Source: Lingula anatina
Lineage: Eukaryota; Brachiopoda; Lingulata; Lingulida; Lingulidae
DNA: 64,000 nt
Reading direction: 5' to 3'
Assembly (NCBI RefSeq): GCF_001039355.2
Contig: NW_019776006.1
Span: 76,326 to 140,325 of the forward strand
Within the stretch, counting starts at the first letter, position 1. Each line of letters opens with the position of its first letter. This document shows, piece after piece, positions 24,514 to 37,700 of this stretch. The notes beneath the pieces were generated by a model. That model saw only the letters and a program-made list of their open reading frames with translations, had not been told where the DNA came from and searched no databases. The translations under genes and the position numbers were made by a program.

Positions 24514-27500
24514 GAGGTTGTTGCTGTAAACTATAGTTACATACTAAAAACTTATTGCAAAATAGATTTAGATTTGATATGGCATATATTCCCATACATC
24601 ACAAAGGATATTCCAGTTTAGTAAAATCGAGTGTGCTGTAAAGAAAGACCAATTGCAGCTAAAGCAGTCGTGTCTCATAAATCTCCCTGTAATTGTAACA
24701 TTGCCAACAAATATAGAGAATCCAAAGAGTAGTCTCTGAGAAATACCAGTATACCCTATCTTTGCCAGCAATTAAGGTATCACTTGGAAAGTACAAAATT
24801 TCCAAAAGGATATATATAGAGCTCTGATGTTGTAGTTTAGGAATATAATGCCAGAAACTGTTTTGTTTCAGATCTTAGTTTTTCTTCATCTTTTTATTAT
24901 TTTTTCTTCTGTTAGAAAGTTTCTAAACATGAATATTTGAAAAGAATGTAACTTTAAAAAGATATATAGACATAAATGTAGATCATTAGTGTTAGAGTTA
25001 ATCATTATATATACTGGATTAAGGACATGCACTACAAACTGTTTTTTTATTGTATTGTGTATTTAAATGGGCTATGATATGTGTCTAGAAGTGAGAATAT
25101 TATGCGAAAAAAAGCTTTTTTATTAAATAGGGGCATCTAGCTAGATAGAATGTGTAGACAATAATGGTTATAATTGAAGCATGCATGCAGAAATTACAGA
25201 AAATTAGAGGCCAAGAGTTGGGTGGTACACTGTGGTACCATGACAGAGACATGACAGCAAAGTACAAGTTTATGTATGGTCCAGTTTTGACAGCTTAATT
25301 TACAGTAGCACTGCATTATCTCAGTGTAATGGATATGGTAATGACTTGATCTTTTCAATGGCCAAAAATTATTAATTTTCAGATACATAATTATATAATC
25401 ACTAAAATTATGTCAATGTAGCATTAATGGTGCTTTGACTGCATAGAATAGAGTAGCCTGCTTTGTTAATGTTGTTGCTACCACTCATTGGAAATGTTCT
25501 AAACTTAAGAAATAATGAGAAATTTCAGTATCTGTAAAATTCACAATTTTCCCCAATTGAAAAGATTGAGTTATAACCGTACTTTCTGCCATGTAATTCT
25601 GCAACTTACTATGGTGGTAGTTACGTAGGACTACTGAGGAATAAGGGCTCATTCCCAATGAAACTATTGTTCTATGTAGATATAGCTTCAACTCTGCAGG
25701 GACTCTCACTGAATGCAACCAGATTAAGAGATTAACAAGCCTTCTGGTGTAGAGCAGAGTACAGTAGAGCTAGTGATTATACCAGGACATTGAGAACAAG
25801 AGATGTGTTCATTTGATTGCATTCAGCATGAGTCCCCATGGAGTTCACTACTGAGATAGTACAGCACTACAGTCACTTGAATCAATTGCAGCTATATAAC
25901 TTGTGGTGTACGTGTTGAGGTGGTGGATCTTGCAGGCTATTGCTTTATATAGAATGGGTTATCAAGGCAGTTGTTATAAACACAAGGTCAGAAATATAAT
26001 AGAATGACTTTGGAACACATTTGCAAGAAAAGACTCAGGTCACTGCTTGTTATTACAGAATGTATTGTTTGGTGATTAGACATTCCATTACTTTGTGTGC
26101 AAAGCTTCACTAGAAGTGTTTTAAAACCGATTAATGTCTACAGTCTGTGGTCATAGTTAATGTAATGTATTAAGAGTAAAGAGCAAGTCAAAACTGTATA
26201 CTAGTCTCATCCCCATGTGCAAGATTGGTAAGGTATTCTATTTTGCCAGTCTTTCTGTGGTTGAGTTTATCATACAGCTCAGTTATTGAAGTGCAATGCT
26301 TGATGCATTTTGATGTGCATGCATGTGTATATATATATCACTTTTATGGGATTGTATACGGGATTGTGACGGAAAATAGTTGTTTTTTAACATGTTATCT
26401 CCTGGAATCTTCAGTTTATTTTCTAGTCTTTATCAACCACCACTCCATAGAGTACCACATCCAAACATATCCTATGGACGTTTTTAAGATCACATTTATT
26501 CTCAAGGTCAAGTGAATTTTTCGCAAGTATTCCTTATGCTTTATTTAAAGTAACCAGGGGGTTATATTTCATAATTGTATAAGTTTAAACCGAGTTAAAT
26601 AATTTTGGACTAATGTTCAAACTCTGTAAAAAGAAAATGGGATGATTTATTACTGAACACTGATAATTCTATATACCATCCATTAAAGTGATTTCTACAT
26701 ATTTCTGCACTGTAGGTTGTACTGTTCGTACATGGACATATTCCGACTGAAATATTATCTCTGTTCATACAGAACTTTAGATTGTAATCAGTTGATATAA
26801 TGTGCAGGTAAAGTAAAGGATGAGAAAGTATCATTTTCTGTGCTGTTTTCTCTGCATTATGTTTCCTCAGACTAAATGTCTCATTTTTTTTCTAAATGGT
26901 CCATGTCCTCAGAAATAATTTAGAAAAATACAAAAGTTTACTGAAATTGTATTGCATGAGCCTGGTCACATGTTGGAAATAAGAACAGGATGACAAAAAC
27001 TTCCAAGGTCAAGGAAACCTTTCAATATCCACAGCAATTGGAGGCACATTCGACCCAAAAGTACAATTTTCAACATCAGTTGGATTAAGCAACAAAATCA
27101 TTATGAATATTACAATTATTTATTGACATTATCCTGGCAAAGCTAGCCAAAGCTTCAGAGGGGTCAGTCTCAAACCAGCTCATTTAATCTGACCATCCAG
27201 AAAAAAACTAGATGTAGGATCAGAAAGCACATAAAACCTCATGGAATACACCACATTTGTCACTGGTCACACAGGTCAATGGTTTGTTCAAAATGCATGG
27301 GATTCCAAAAATATGTACATCACTATTTCTGGTAAAAATACATATTAACAAATTTACAATTGATGAAGTCAAAAGTAGATAAATCTTTTCATTTAGAAAT
27401 GTCCATGATCCTTTTAATAAATATCTCAACAACAATTTAAACACAAGCAATGGAAAAAAATAAATACATCTCTATGGAACAGCTTTTACATCCAGTATTA

Positions 27501-28242
27501 TAATCAAATTTGTTGTTCTTCATTCTCATTTAACCAATATTTCAAATCAATAAAAGTATACATGCAGGAAATGGCTCTCAAGTATCTTCATTCAAAGAGA
27601 AAATGCTAAGAAAATGCATCCATTCTGTAACTGATGGATGTAATTAAATGTAATCAACGGTGATCTGTTTCTACTCTTTTAAGTGAAATCATAACTGATA
27701 CACATTCTGTATGTAACAAATGAGCAAAGCCTCATTAATTAGCAAGGATATGTTGCAACCGATTCTTAATGCAGCATACATGTAGAAAATGCTCTTGAAA
27801 ACGACCTATTCAAAAAGTGTAAATTGTATTTAGCATTTACCAAAAATGTATCAATATAGAAAACAATAAAGTACTTATACCAGCCCTTGTTAAATACTGA
27901 AAAATAGGTCATGACTGGATATTGCTTCAGCTGCTGATAAAAAAATGGAAAATCTGGAATCTGGTGTCAATAATTTGCACCTTAGCAACTTCTCTTGAAC
28001 TTATTGGGTCAATTTGCATTTCACACAAAATCCCCAACATACTAAGGTCAGTGCACATTTTAAAGTGAGGGGAAAAGGCCATTTCTTGAAGGCAACATCC
28101 ACCAAAATGCTGAAATAAAATTGGGCCATGGCTCGCAAATTGCAAATTCAACTACTTCCATTATTGTCATAATGGCAGCTGAATTTGTGACAAGTTTCCA
28201 TGGAGAAAGTTATTTGTACAACTAGTGAATATTAAAATTGCA

Positions 28243-28248
28243 TTTATT
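28243..28248 (-). promoter_or_regulatory. Possible poly(A) signal of the ZC3H4-type gene
   Basis: Plus-strand TTTATT, read AATAAA on the minus strand, is the first canonical signal downstream of the stop codon at 28723-28725, about 475 bases away. Confidence 0.4.
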
Positions 28249-28722
28249 TAAGTATTGAATGAAAGGGCTCTGGTGAATGCACAAATTTAAGTTGACGAAC
28301 ATCGTTTGCATTAAATATTTTGACAACAACACTTATGCACAACATACAGGGAAAGGACCTCCACTGGATATAATCTTAAGTAATCGTATTAAGTAACAAA
28401 CAAGAGTAAAGAGGTTGCCAGTCAATTTTACAGGAAACTTTTATATATAGACACACATTATTGAGGATGAGACCTTTCTTTCAAATCAACCTTATTAAAT
28501 GACATTGCAATTTCAACCCTGCATATAAAATTGCACAATTGCACCTCCTTTTACACAGACACAAAAGGTCATGATGTTACGTCACTGTCAGATCTTATCT
28601 TCACTTCTACACAACATTTAGACTGGAGATATCCATGCAGAAATATACAATTATGGAAAGAATGATATGAAAAATGTGGAGTAAAGGAATCATCTTGCTG
28701 TTAGAAGAGGATATTCCGTATG

Positions 28723-31700
28723 TCAGCAAAACGGTGAAGCTGTTGGATCTATTGTTTTAAACACATCCCTTAAAGTCACTTCTGATTCTTGACCAGTAGA
28801 GCCAGCGATAATTTGATCTTGGTCAGCCACAACAGCTTGGTCTCCAAGACTGTTATTTGGTGGCCCATTGGCCTGCTGCTGTGGAGATTGACCACTGTAG
28901 CTCGAACTCTGATTAGTTCTACTTAAACCAAGCATTTTCTTGGGAGGTCGACTGTAGACGTTAACTTGCCGACTGTAAGCTGAATATCCAGATTCATTTT
29001 GAGAGGATTCTGGCATACTAAGTGGCGATGTGTACTCAACAGACTCCTTATCAAACTTAAAACTTTGATTACCATTTTCGTGCACAGGTTGTAATTGCTC
29101 CTGGTTAGAAACCAAACGATCTGCCTTTGAATAAGCTGGTGTGCTGCCCATTAGTGGCTGAACATTTGAAGTTTTCCTCTTAAATCTTGGATCATTTCTG
29201 TAATCCACTTTGTTACTGTTACTACTACTACTACTGTTGTCTGGTTGGCTTCTCTGCCTCTGCAATTGCTGTCCTTGTAAATGTAATGGTTTGGCCATTG
29301 ACAGAGGTGGGGGCTGCCGTAATGCTAAAGGCATCTCGGGGATTTCTTCAGCTTTTTCTTCTGTAGCACCAAGCTGACTGGCAGCAGGCACCCTTGGGTC
29401 TGCAGGGCGTGACCTTGGGTCCTGTGGCTTGTGGGGTGGAGTGAGAGCTTGAGCAGCTGCTGCAGCTGCCCTAGGATCCCTTGAACCTCTGTTAGTGTCT
29501 GTGGGAGACCTTGATGGGGATTGTCCATTTACCCTCAACATTCTCGGGTCCATTTGACTGAGTAATTTTTTTAACCTTGGATCATTTTGAATCTTAGGGT
29601 CTGCTGGGTCCATACCTGGGGGTAGGCCCACCTTTTTTGTGTCAGTAGTCACTATTTTCAGTTGATATGGCACAAGACACTTCATGTCTAGCGTAATAAC
29701 TTCAAGTTTTTCTGGTTCTTTGTTGTAAGAGGATTGGTTCTGGTTTATTGTATTCAATACATTTTGCCTCCTTGGATCACTTCTTGCCCCTCTTGGGTCT
29801 TGGGTCTGTTGTTGTTGTTGTTGTTGTTGTTGTTGCAGTTGCATTCTAGGATCTTGATGCTGTTGTTGATTTCTTGGATCTTGTCTCCCTTGTTGCCTTG
29901 GATCTGGTCTGGTGACTGGTGTACTCAGGAGAGGTCTAAAAATACAAACATACATACATAACATTAGTATAAAGGGTGTGCACATTGTCTTCTCTTCGTA
30001 CCCTTTTTCATTCTTTTTAATGCATGGAAAGTAAGCTCTCTAGTACTGCAGTCTGAAATCAAGGAATTCAACAATTATTTTCAGGATCATAAGAAGAAAC
30101 TTACAAATAATGATTAACCAACATGACGGGATGTTTTTTGTAGAGTTGAACTTGTAAACCATACCAATAATACTACTACACACTTTGATGTAATATTTAA
30201 GTTTGCTCTTTTAAAAACTATTAAATTATGATGTGCTTAATTATTTCTTTCTCTTGTGTAAATATATACAGGTGTTTGTGACACTTTTTGTATGTGGCTT
30301 ACAAGTACTGCGCATTCTAATAGGTCTTTTATATATACAAACTGTCCAGTGCACATAAAGTACATAATGTACATAAAGAATATGTGTGATGGGTCAATGT
30401 TCTGAACTAATAAAACAGACGTGATTTTCAGTGATTTCAATAAAGCAAAACAAGAACAAATCAATAAGTCAATAAATAAAAAGAAAAAATTGCTATTTGA
30501 TGAGATCACGAAACTTACCTGACAGGAGCTGCAGCAGGCAGGAGAGGTGGTGGAGGGCCCTGTTTAATGACGCTTAGCATTTTGGCAATATCAAACACAG
30601 GGGGTGCTGGCCCTGATGCCACTAATGGTACAGCAGGTGGCGGCTGCTGCTGCTGCTGTTGCTGGGGTGCTGACTTGGCAGGCTGGATGAGAGAATGTTT
30701 TATTATAAACATATTTATACATTTGATTCACGTGACCAGTGGAAACAAAGTGCTGCATTCATATATTAACTTGTATATTAAATATGATAAGTAAAACTTG
30801 ATAGCTAGGTTGCTTATTCAAATATCCCACATCTGGTGCTTTGCAAAACAATAATTTCACTTTATTTCGTTGAAGAGGTCTACACTTGCCTCCTTTTTTA
30901 AAATGCTTCACTATATTCCACAATTCCATGCACATAATACAAGCAAGCACCACCTCTCGTGAGCAAAATACAAGTGCGATTATCATACTGTTCACAGCAC
31001 TAGTCATGGGATGAGCTACACCTTAATAATAATAATAATAATACTTGTGCATTGCAGATGATGGGTGACACCTCTTGTAACTAGCATGTAGTTGAGATTA
31101 AAATTTACCTGTTGATTAATACTTTTCAAAATGTCTGTTAATTGATTCTTAGATGACCCAGAAGATTCTTCTTCATCACTTGAATACCAATTATCATCTT
31201 CTGCTTCTAAAATGAAGGATTAAATGTATCATGTGAAAAATTATGCAATGAAGAAATTATTTAATGAATGTGACAACTATCTTGCATGTGAGTGTGTATC
31301 AGCTACCTTAGGTCAAAAAATTTACCTTTGGTTTGGTCAGCACCTTGTTCAGCTTCTGCCAAGTTTTCCTTTTGCTGCTGCTGTATGCGCAGAAAAAGTT
31401 CACGCTGTTTTGGTGGCAAGTTGGGTGGGATGACAAAAGGTTTGTTTTCTCCATCACCTTCCATTTCACCTTGCTGTTTTTCATCCCCAGAGCCTGAAAA
31501 CATAGTTTTTAGTATTGTTCAAATTTGGGTTCAATTTCTTTGTGTAGCACTGACCAAATGCCTTTATAGCATCACTTTAAAATCAAATGGTATCTGCTGT
31601 TGTTCTGCTATCTTTAAAGGAAAACTCATAACATCAATTTGAACTCACTGCCTTAACTTGGTCCTTGTAAAATATAACAATAATGCATTTAAAAAAAATC

Positions 31701-34700
31701 TGTTTCAAGAACATGTGATATTCTCTAGTGTTTACCTTGCTGTGGCTGCTGTTGAGGAATCTGCTGCTGCTGCTGTTGTTGTTGTTGTTGTTGTTGTTGT
31801 TGAAGCAGAGGCGGTGGTGGCTGGTCTAGTCCTATAGGTGGTGGTGGCTGACCAAAGAAAGCATCAAAGAACCCAACAGCCTGTTGTGCAGCAGCAACTA
31901 CTGCTGCAGCTGCAGGGGGAAGTGGGGTCATCCCTGGGGGTGGCATGCTCATGGGACCAAGGGGACCCATGGGAGGCCTGGGAGGCATCACTCCTGCCAT
32001 TCTGGGAGGGGGGCCTGGAGGGGGCATGCGGGGAGGTCCAATAGGGGCATCCCCAAGGAGCCCAGGTCTAGAAGGGGAAGGAGAAGTCATATCCTTGTAG
32101 AAACCAGGCCTGAAAAGAGAGAGCCGTTTAGTAGTTAGAAGTTAAGCCCAACTTATTTTTACCTTCACCTTTAACAAGTTACTTTTTCAAACATGCTGTT
32201 GCCACTGAATTACAATGTTTGAACCAAATAAAACTGCACCACCAACTTGACCACTTTACCTGACAGGTCGTGGCACTGGAGAGGCTTGCTGTAGCTGTGG
32301 TATCTGTTGTTGTTGTTGTGGTTGCTGCTGAGAAACTGCAGTCTTGGGTGGTGGCTGCAGCTGTGATTGTTGTTGCTGCTGTTCTTGAGGCTGTTGTTGC
32401 TGTTGATGTTGTGGTGTTGATTGTAGTTTACTGGGACTCAGCTGCTGCTGCTGTCCTGATTGTGGGGACTGTGTATTCTGTAGCAGTGATGCTGTTGGTG
32501 TGACTTTAATGTCAAAAAGGGATGGAATCTTTTTCTGTTGCTCCTTCAATCTCTCCACCTGTTCTTTGATATGACGAGGAGGGGAACCTTATAGAAACAA
32601 AACAAATTTAACTTAATTTTCAAATATGGTAAAGTTGGATATCACTCTTTATATCTTTCAATATTTTTATCTTTATTTATAAATCTATTAGAAATTCAAT
32701 TTCCAGCATAATAAGATAATGCAGCTTACCTAACAGACTTGGTTTCTTAACTTTGGCACCAGGTGGACCTTGAATATCAAATAGATCTTCCTCCGACAAG
32801 TCTATTGCCTGCAAGCACAAGGACATGCAAAATAACAATTTAATAATTTATAGTGCAATTTTTTATGCATAAAGAACATATCAGATGACACATATACAAA
32901 CATTCATTTTCTTTGCTGAAAATGAACTGTGTTTCAAAACCATACAATAAAGGGAGTTCAAGTTAAAATAAGTTAAAAAAAAAAAAACTTCAACTGATGG
33001 TATCTTTTACCTTCTGAAGCAAAGGTCTGGTGTCTTCTGTCAGCCGTTCATGAGAGAATTTACAATTTTCCCCCTCATGACATGGTTGTCCAGTGTGATA
33101 ATACTTGCATGGCCAGTCTTCTGGGAACAGTTAAGGAAACGATTCCAGTCTGACAAAAAAACTATAATTTTTTTTTAATGTTTTAAACTTTATATATAAG
33201 CTATACAGATTGATATTTATCAAAATACATTTCTCCTTACAACCAACAATACTTGAATGCAAAGGATACTGTGAAGGTAAATGCAGTTCTCTCCCTTGGC
33301 ACAGTAGCCTTGAATGTAAAACTTGCAAACCTCCAGCTTCCTAGGTGGTGTGAAGTCATGGTTAAACTGACAGCCTTCACCCTACAAAACAAAAGATCAC
33401 TCAATAAATTTACAAAAGTAAAAGCTACATATAGTTAGTTGGAGCTGATAGAAAAAGATTACAATGTGAACCTTATAAAAACATGCACATGCTGATTCCA
33501 CAGAGCTTCCAAACATCATTTTTTGGCATGATTTCTGTACCTTGGCACATTTCCCTTCCTTATAAAACTTGCACTGTGGCCTGTTCATTTGGCGCTGCTG
33601 CATCTGCATCTCTCTTTTCATTTGCATCTGTTGTTGCTTTGCAAAATACATCTTCTTTTTCTCCAGCTTCTTCTGCCTGGCAGCAGCAGACATGCCACCC
33701 TTTTTTTGTCCTCCCAGTTGAAACATGTCCTACAGGAGAGAACAGACAGTCAAATAAGTTGAAAAAGATGACTTAATGCTCCTTTTCCATCAGATTGATG
33801 TCCATTGGGTTTAACAGTTTCATTACCAAGTACAAAGAGACCACCACTGATATCTGTTGGTCGTAAAAGACCCTGTATAGTTACTGAGAATGAATTCCAG
33901 TACTGGCACTTTAAAACAACAACAGCAGACAATATAAACATGTTTTTCATATTCTGCTGGGGTGTAGACAAAGGATAAGCCATAGAAACATACATACTTT
34001 CCTTGAAAAACCAAATCTGCTGAGAGCCTGGCACAACGTAAGGGGAAATAAGAGAGGGGAGTCTAAGCAGCAGCACAAGCCCAACATGTGGGAGGCAAGT
34101 CTCGGCTCTCTGATCAGTCATCTACCACAAAGAACCCAAACAATAACCTGGTGTTCAATCATCTCCCTGGTGCAATAGGCCAACATCATAATAATAAAAC
34201 TTACCTGTTTCTCATCTGCTGCAATGTTAACATCCATGTAATCTTCGTCCACCATACTCAACAGACTTTTCTTGGATGGTGGAGGCCCATACTCATCATC
34301 ACTTAAAAAGAAATTTCAAGAAATATAGGAATAAGTCAATACTTACAGCACAGTGATTATCTTGTACAAAAGAAAATGATACAAAAACATGCTGAAGATG
34401 GGGAAAATCAACTCACATTATGTGTTCAGATTGTATCATACACATAATATAGGTTTTGTCTCAATGTTAATATCATATTATTTCAGCAAGCACAAAATTA
34501 GTTGTTGCTATTAAATTTTGGATGCTGTTGACTGCACACTTACTCTGAATAATCTGGGCTGTCATAGGGTCCTGGAGGACTCATGTATGGGCTGTCATAG
34601 GGCCCTGGTGGACTTCTGTAGGGGCTGCCATATGGACCTGGGGGACTGCGGTATGGGCTGTCATATGGGCCCTGTGGACTACTGTATGGTTCAGGCTGTT

Positions 34701-37700
34701 TCCTGGCAGACACAGGAGGCCAGGATTGTGCTAGGTCAGCATCGTTGACATTATCATGGTCGATGTATCGCTTACGCTTCTTGGACTTTTTCTAAAAATA
34801 AATGGGGACACTCTGATAATATAAAATGTATTCTTTGAAGATATAACCAGCAAAGTATTTTAGTAAACCTTTCTTGCAGAAGAGCCATGGTTACTGTAGG
34901 CCTTTTCATAACAAGCAAAATTGATGCTGAACACTTCTGAGATGAAAATCAGAGCAACAAACATGACTGATATGTCTCAAATTTCCTTAGCTGTAAAAAA
35001 AACATACCCCCAGGGGTTGCATGCATGCTGGTTTGTCCAAGTGTAAGGTTGGAAGACATTCAGTCCAATGTAAGTCAGCTATTTAAAGGCTTTGCCTCTT
35101 GGAACAATTAGCTTAAAGTTTATGGATTGGGAAAAATAACTAACATCCATGGTTTATCTACTTATTGAATTCATTACCTAGCACTACATAAAGCTGACTT
35201 AACATCTGCCAAATGAATTTCTTGATAGTTATAATAAATTCAATGTTACCGCTCCTACTACAAATTGGTTTTCTTTCAGTTACCTGAAACTTGGAATGTT
35301 AAGGAGGGAAATCAAGCTCAAGGCACTTTCTTCAATACTTAATAACACACCTGTGTGATATGCAACTATATCATATAGATTCGAAAATATATCTAGAACA
35401 AATTACAATTATTGTGCTGAACAAAATATTACCTGTATGGCTTTAAATAACCACAATGACACATTTGAAATCAGTTTGTTGAGGTGAGATTAGATAAAAG
35501 TGAGATTTTCAAATCATCTCACAAATATACATATCTAATTCTGTTACACATTTTATTCTTCTTGAGTTCTTCATACCTTCAACTTTTTCAGTCTGTCCCT
35601 TTCTTTTCTTCGTTCTTTTCTTTTCTTACGTCTTTCTTTTTTCTTCCTCTTCTTTTCTTCCAAACTATCCTCTTCGTCTTCCTCCTCACTGCTTTCATCA
35701 TCTGCAAAATCAAGAACATTATTTCCACTTTTTAACCTTCAACATTCAAGTGTAATTGCATCAGTTTCCTTTTTAATTTTATCACTTGGATGGATGACTT
35801 GAGGTTTATACACAAATGACTTGTACAGTTAAACCCCCTTTACACTGGACTGGCGTCTTTTCTGCGTCCTTTATGTGACCATGAAACTGGCATTGGTGTG
35901 GTCATAGAAAGGAGGCACAAGCATCCCTTTGGTTGCAGAATGCATACTCAATGATCGGCCAGCTGTAGGCATTTAAATTTTTTTTCCCTCTCAAACAGGG
36001 CCGTACTGTGGGATGCAGAAAGACATTGTCCAGTGTAAAGAGGGCTTTAGGTATAGACGATGAGGGATTCTATAGTGACAAGACATCAGCTACATGTAGT
36101 CCTTACCTTGCTCATCATGATGTTGCACCTCTTCCTCTTCTGGTTTCACCATTTCTGCTTCCTCACTGTCTGCACCATCATCATTGTCTAATTCGCCATC
36201 TTCTAGGATTTCCCCTTCCTCCATATCCTCTGGATCTGCCACTTCAGGTTTAAGATCACCAGGAATGCACTCCTGTTCACCTTCTATGTGATTGCCATCA
36301 GCTTGATTTCTTTGCAAATGTTCTGACCCTTTGTTGTCTCCATTATCCAATGTTCCATATCCTTCCACTATATCTGTCCTTTTATTGCCATGCTCTCTTA
36401 CTGACTGTTCCAAATTTTTCTCACTGAAATCAAAATTAAACAGAAACATTAACAGCAAAAGTACTGAAAACAAGGTATCATTTCACTCCTAAAATTTAGA
36501 TTACAGTTTCGACTCTGTATAAATCAATTTTGAATCTTATATCCTCTTACTGTTCACTGCGAGGAAAAATATTTTGACAATCATTTATGTGGCATCAACA
36601 TAATATTTGCAGATCAGGCAGCCTCTTATCAATCACACAATGTTGTTCAACTGAAAACAAAATAATTTTGCATCATTTTCTTTCACGGTTGTAGCTAGAT
36701 TCAGGCAGAGACTATGGACGTTTCCTCTGAAAATTTCCCACATTACATAAACTGATCTGGGCAACCCCTCCACAAGTTGTTTGGGCCTAGTTTGCTGGAA
36801 CACACTTCTATATCTTGGGCTCAAAATGCACAAAGAACTGAGTGAAAAATTCTAGTTTCATTAATTACAGAAAATGGGGGCATAGCAGTTTTCTTAGGTG
36901 CATCCTTTTATCATTATAAAACATTTTACCACATATTCCATAGGAGTTTGTAAATTTTAAGGTACCAGTTAGGTAAATTATTCTTTTTAAACATATAAAA
37001 AAAGTATTGTTGCCAAGCTTTCTGTACGGGTACTTCACAATTGCAAAAATTCCATTAGCTAAAATTAAAGTTCAGGTTTTATTTGAATATACATGTATGA
37101 GCTCTTTCTCACATTCAGAGACAGTTAACACCTAATAAATCTGGTCAGTGCTTCTTTCAAAGTTTTGTCCTTTTGGATGAAAACTATCAAATTGCAAGTA
37201 TGCCAGAGTTACAATTTGAGATACCTACAAAATTCAAACTATGGTGCATATTTGAAGATAATTATCAGTTTACAAATGTAACCTTTCCTACAAACAAAAT
37301 TTAAGGTAGGCAATATATCATTCTATTATTTTTGCAGTACTAAATCCTAATGTGAGAATTTACTGAGTCCTAAGGTCATGTAAATCATGTGATGTTGAAC
37401 AATGAAGGTATTATTGCAATATAATGATATAACATCAACATTATGATCATTATGGCAAGCAAGCTATAAGAACTGATTTTAGTAAAATGGGAATTTTTTA
37501 TACCTAAAAAGGATTTTTGGTTTAACATAGATTGGTTCAATCTTTAAATTACGACAATGTGGTATACATTATCACCATTCTTTATTTTGTTTTAATTCTT
37601 ATTTTATCTTTTTCATTCCAATTTTTTTATTGTTCATTTGTTTACTTTGGTTGGGGGCAGAGAGGGCTACTTTTACATCATCAAATCACCTAATGACAGA

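Larger units (their letters stand above)
23881..28722. other. Convergent 3' regions of DNAJC5 and the ZC3H4-type gene
   Basis: The plus-strand DNAJC5 gene ends at 23880 and the minus-strand ZC3H4-type gene ends at 28723, so this 4.8 kb holds two 3' untranslated regions facing each other. AATAAA at 24508-24513 is a good DNAJC5 signal; TTTATT at 28243-28248 is the nearest minus-strand signal for the other gene. The remaining short open frames are AT-rich and unconvincing. I see no further gene. Confidence 0.55.

Noticed and set aside
31838-32138. Plus-strand Gln/Gly-rich frames
   Set aside because: Antisense of the Pro/Gln-rich exon of the minus-strand ZC3H4-type gene.
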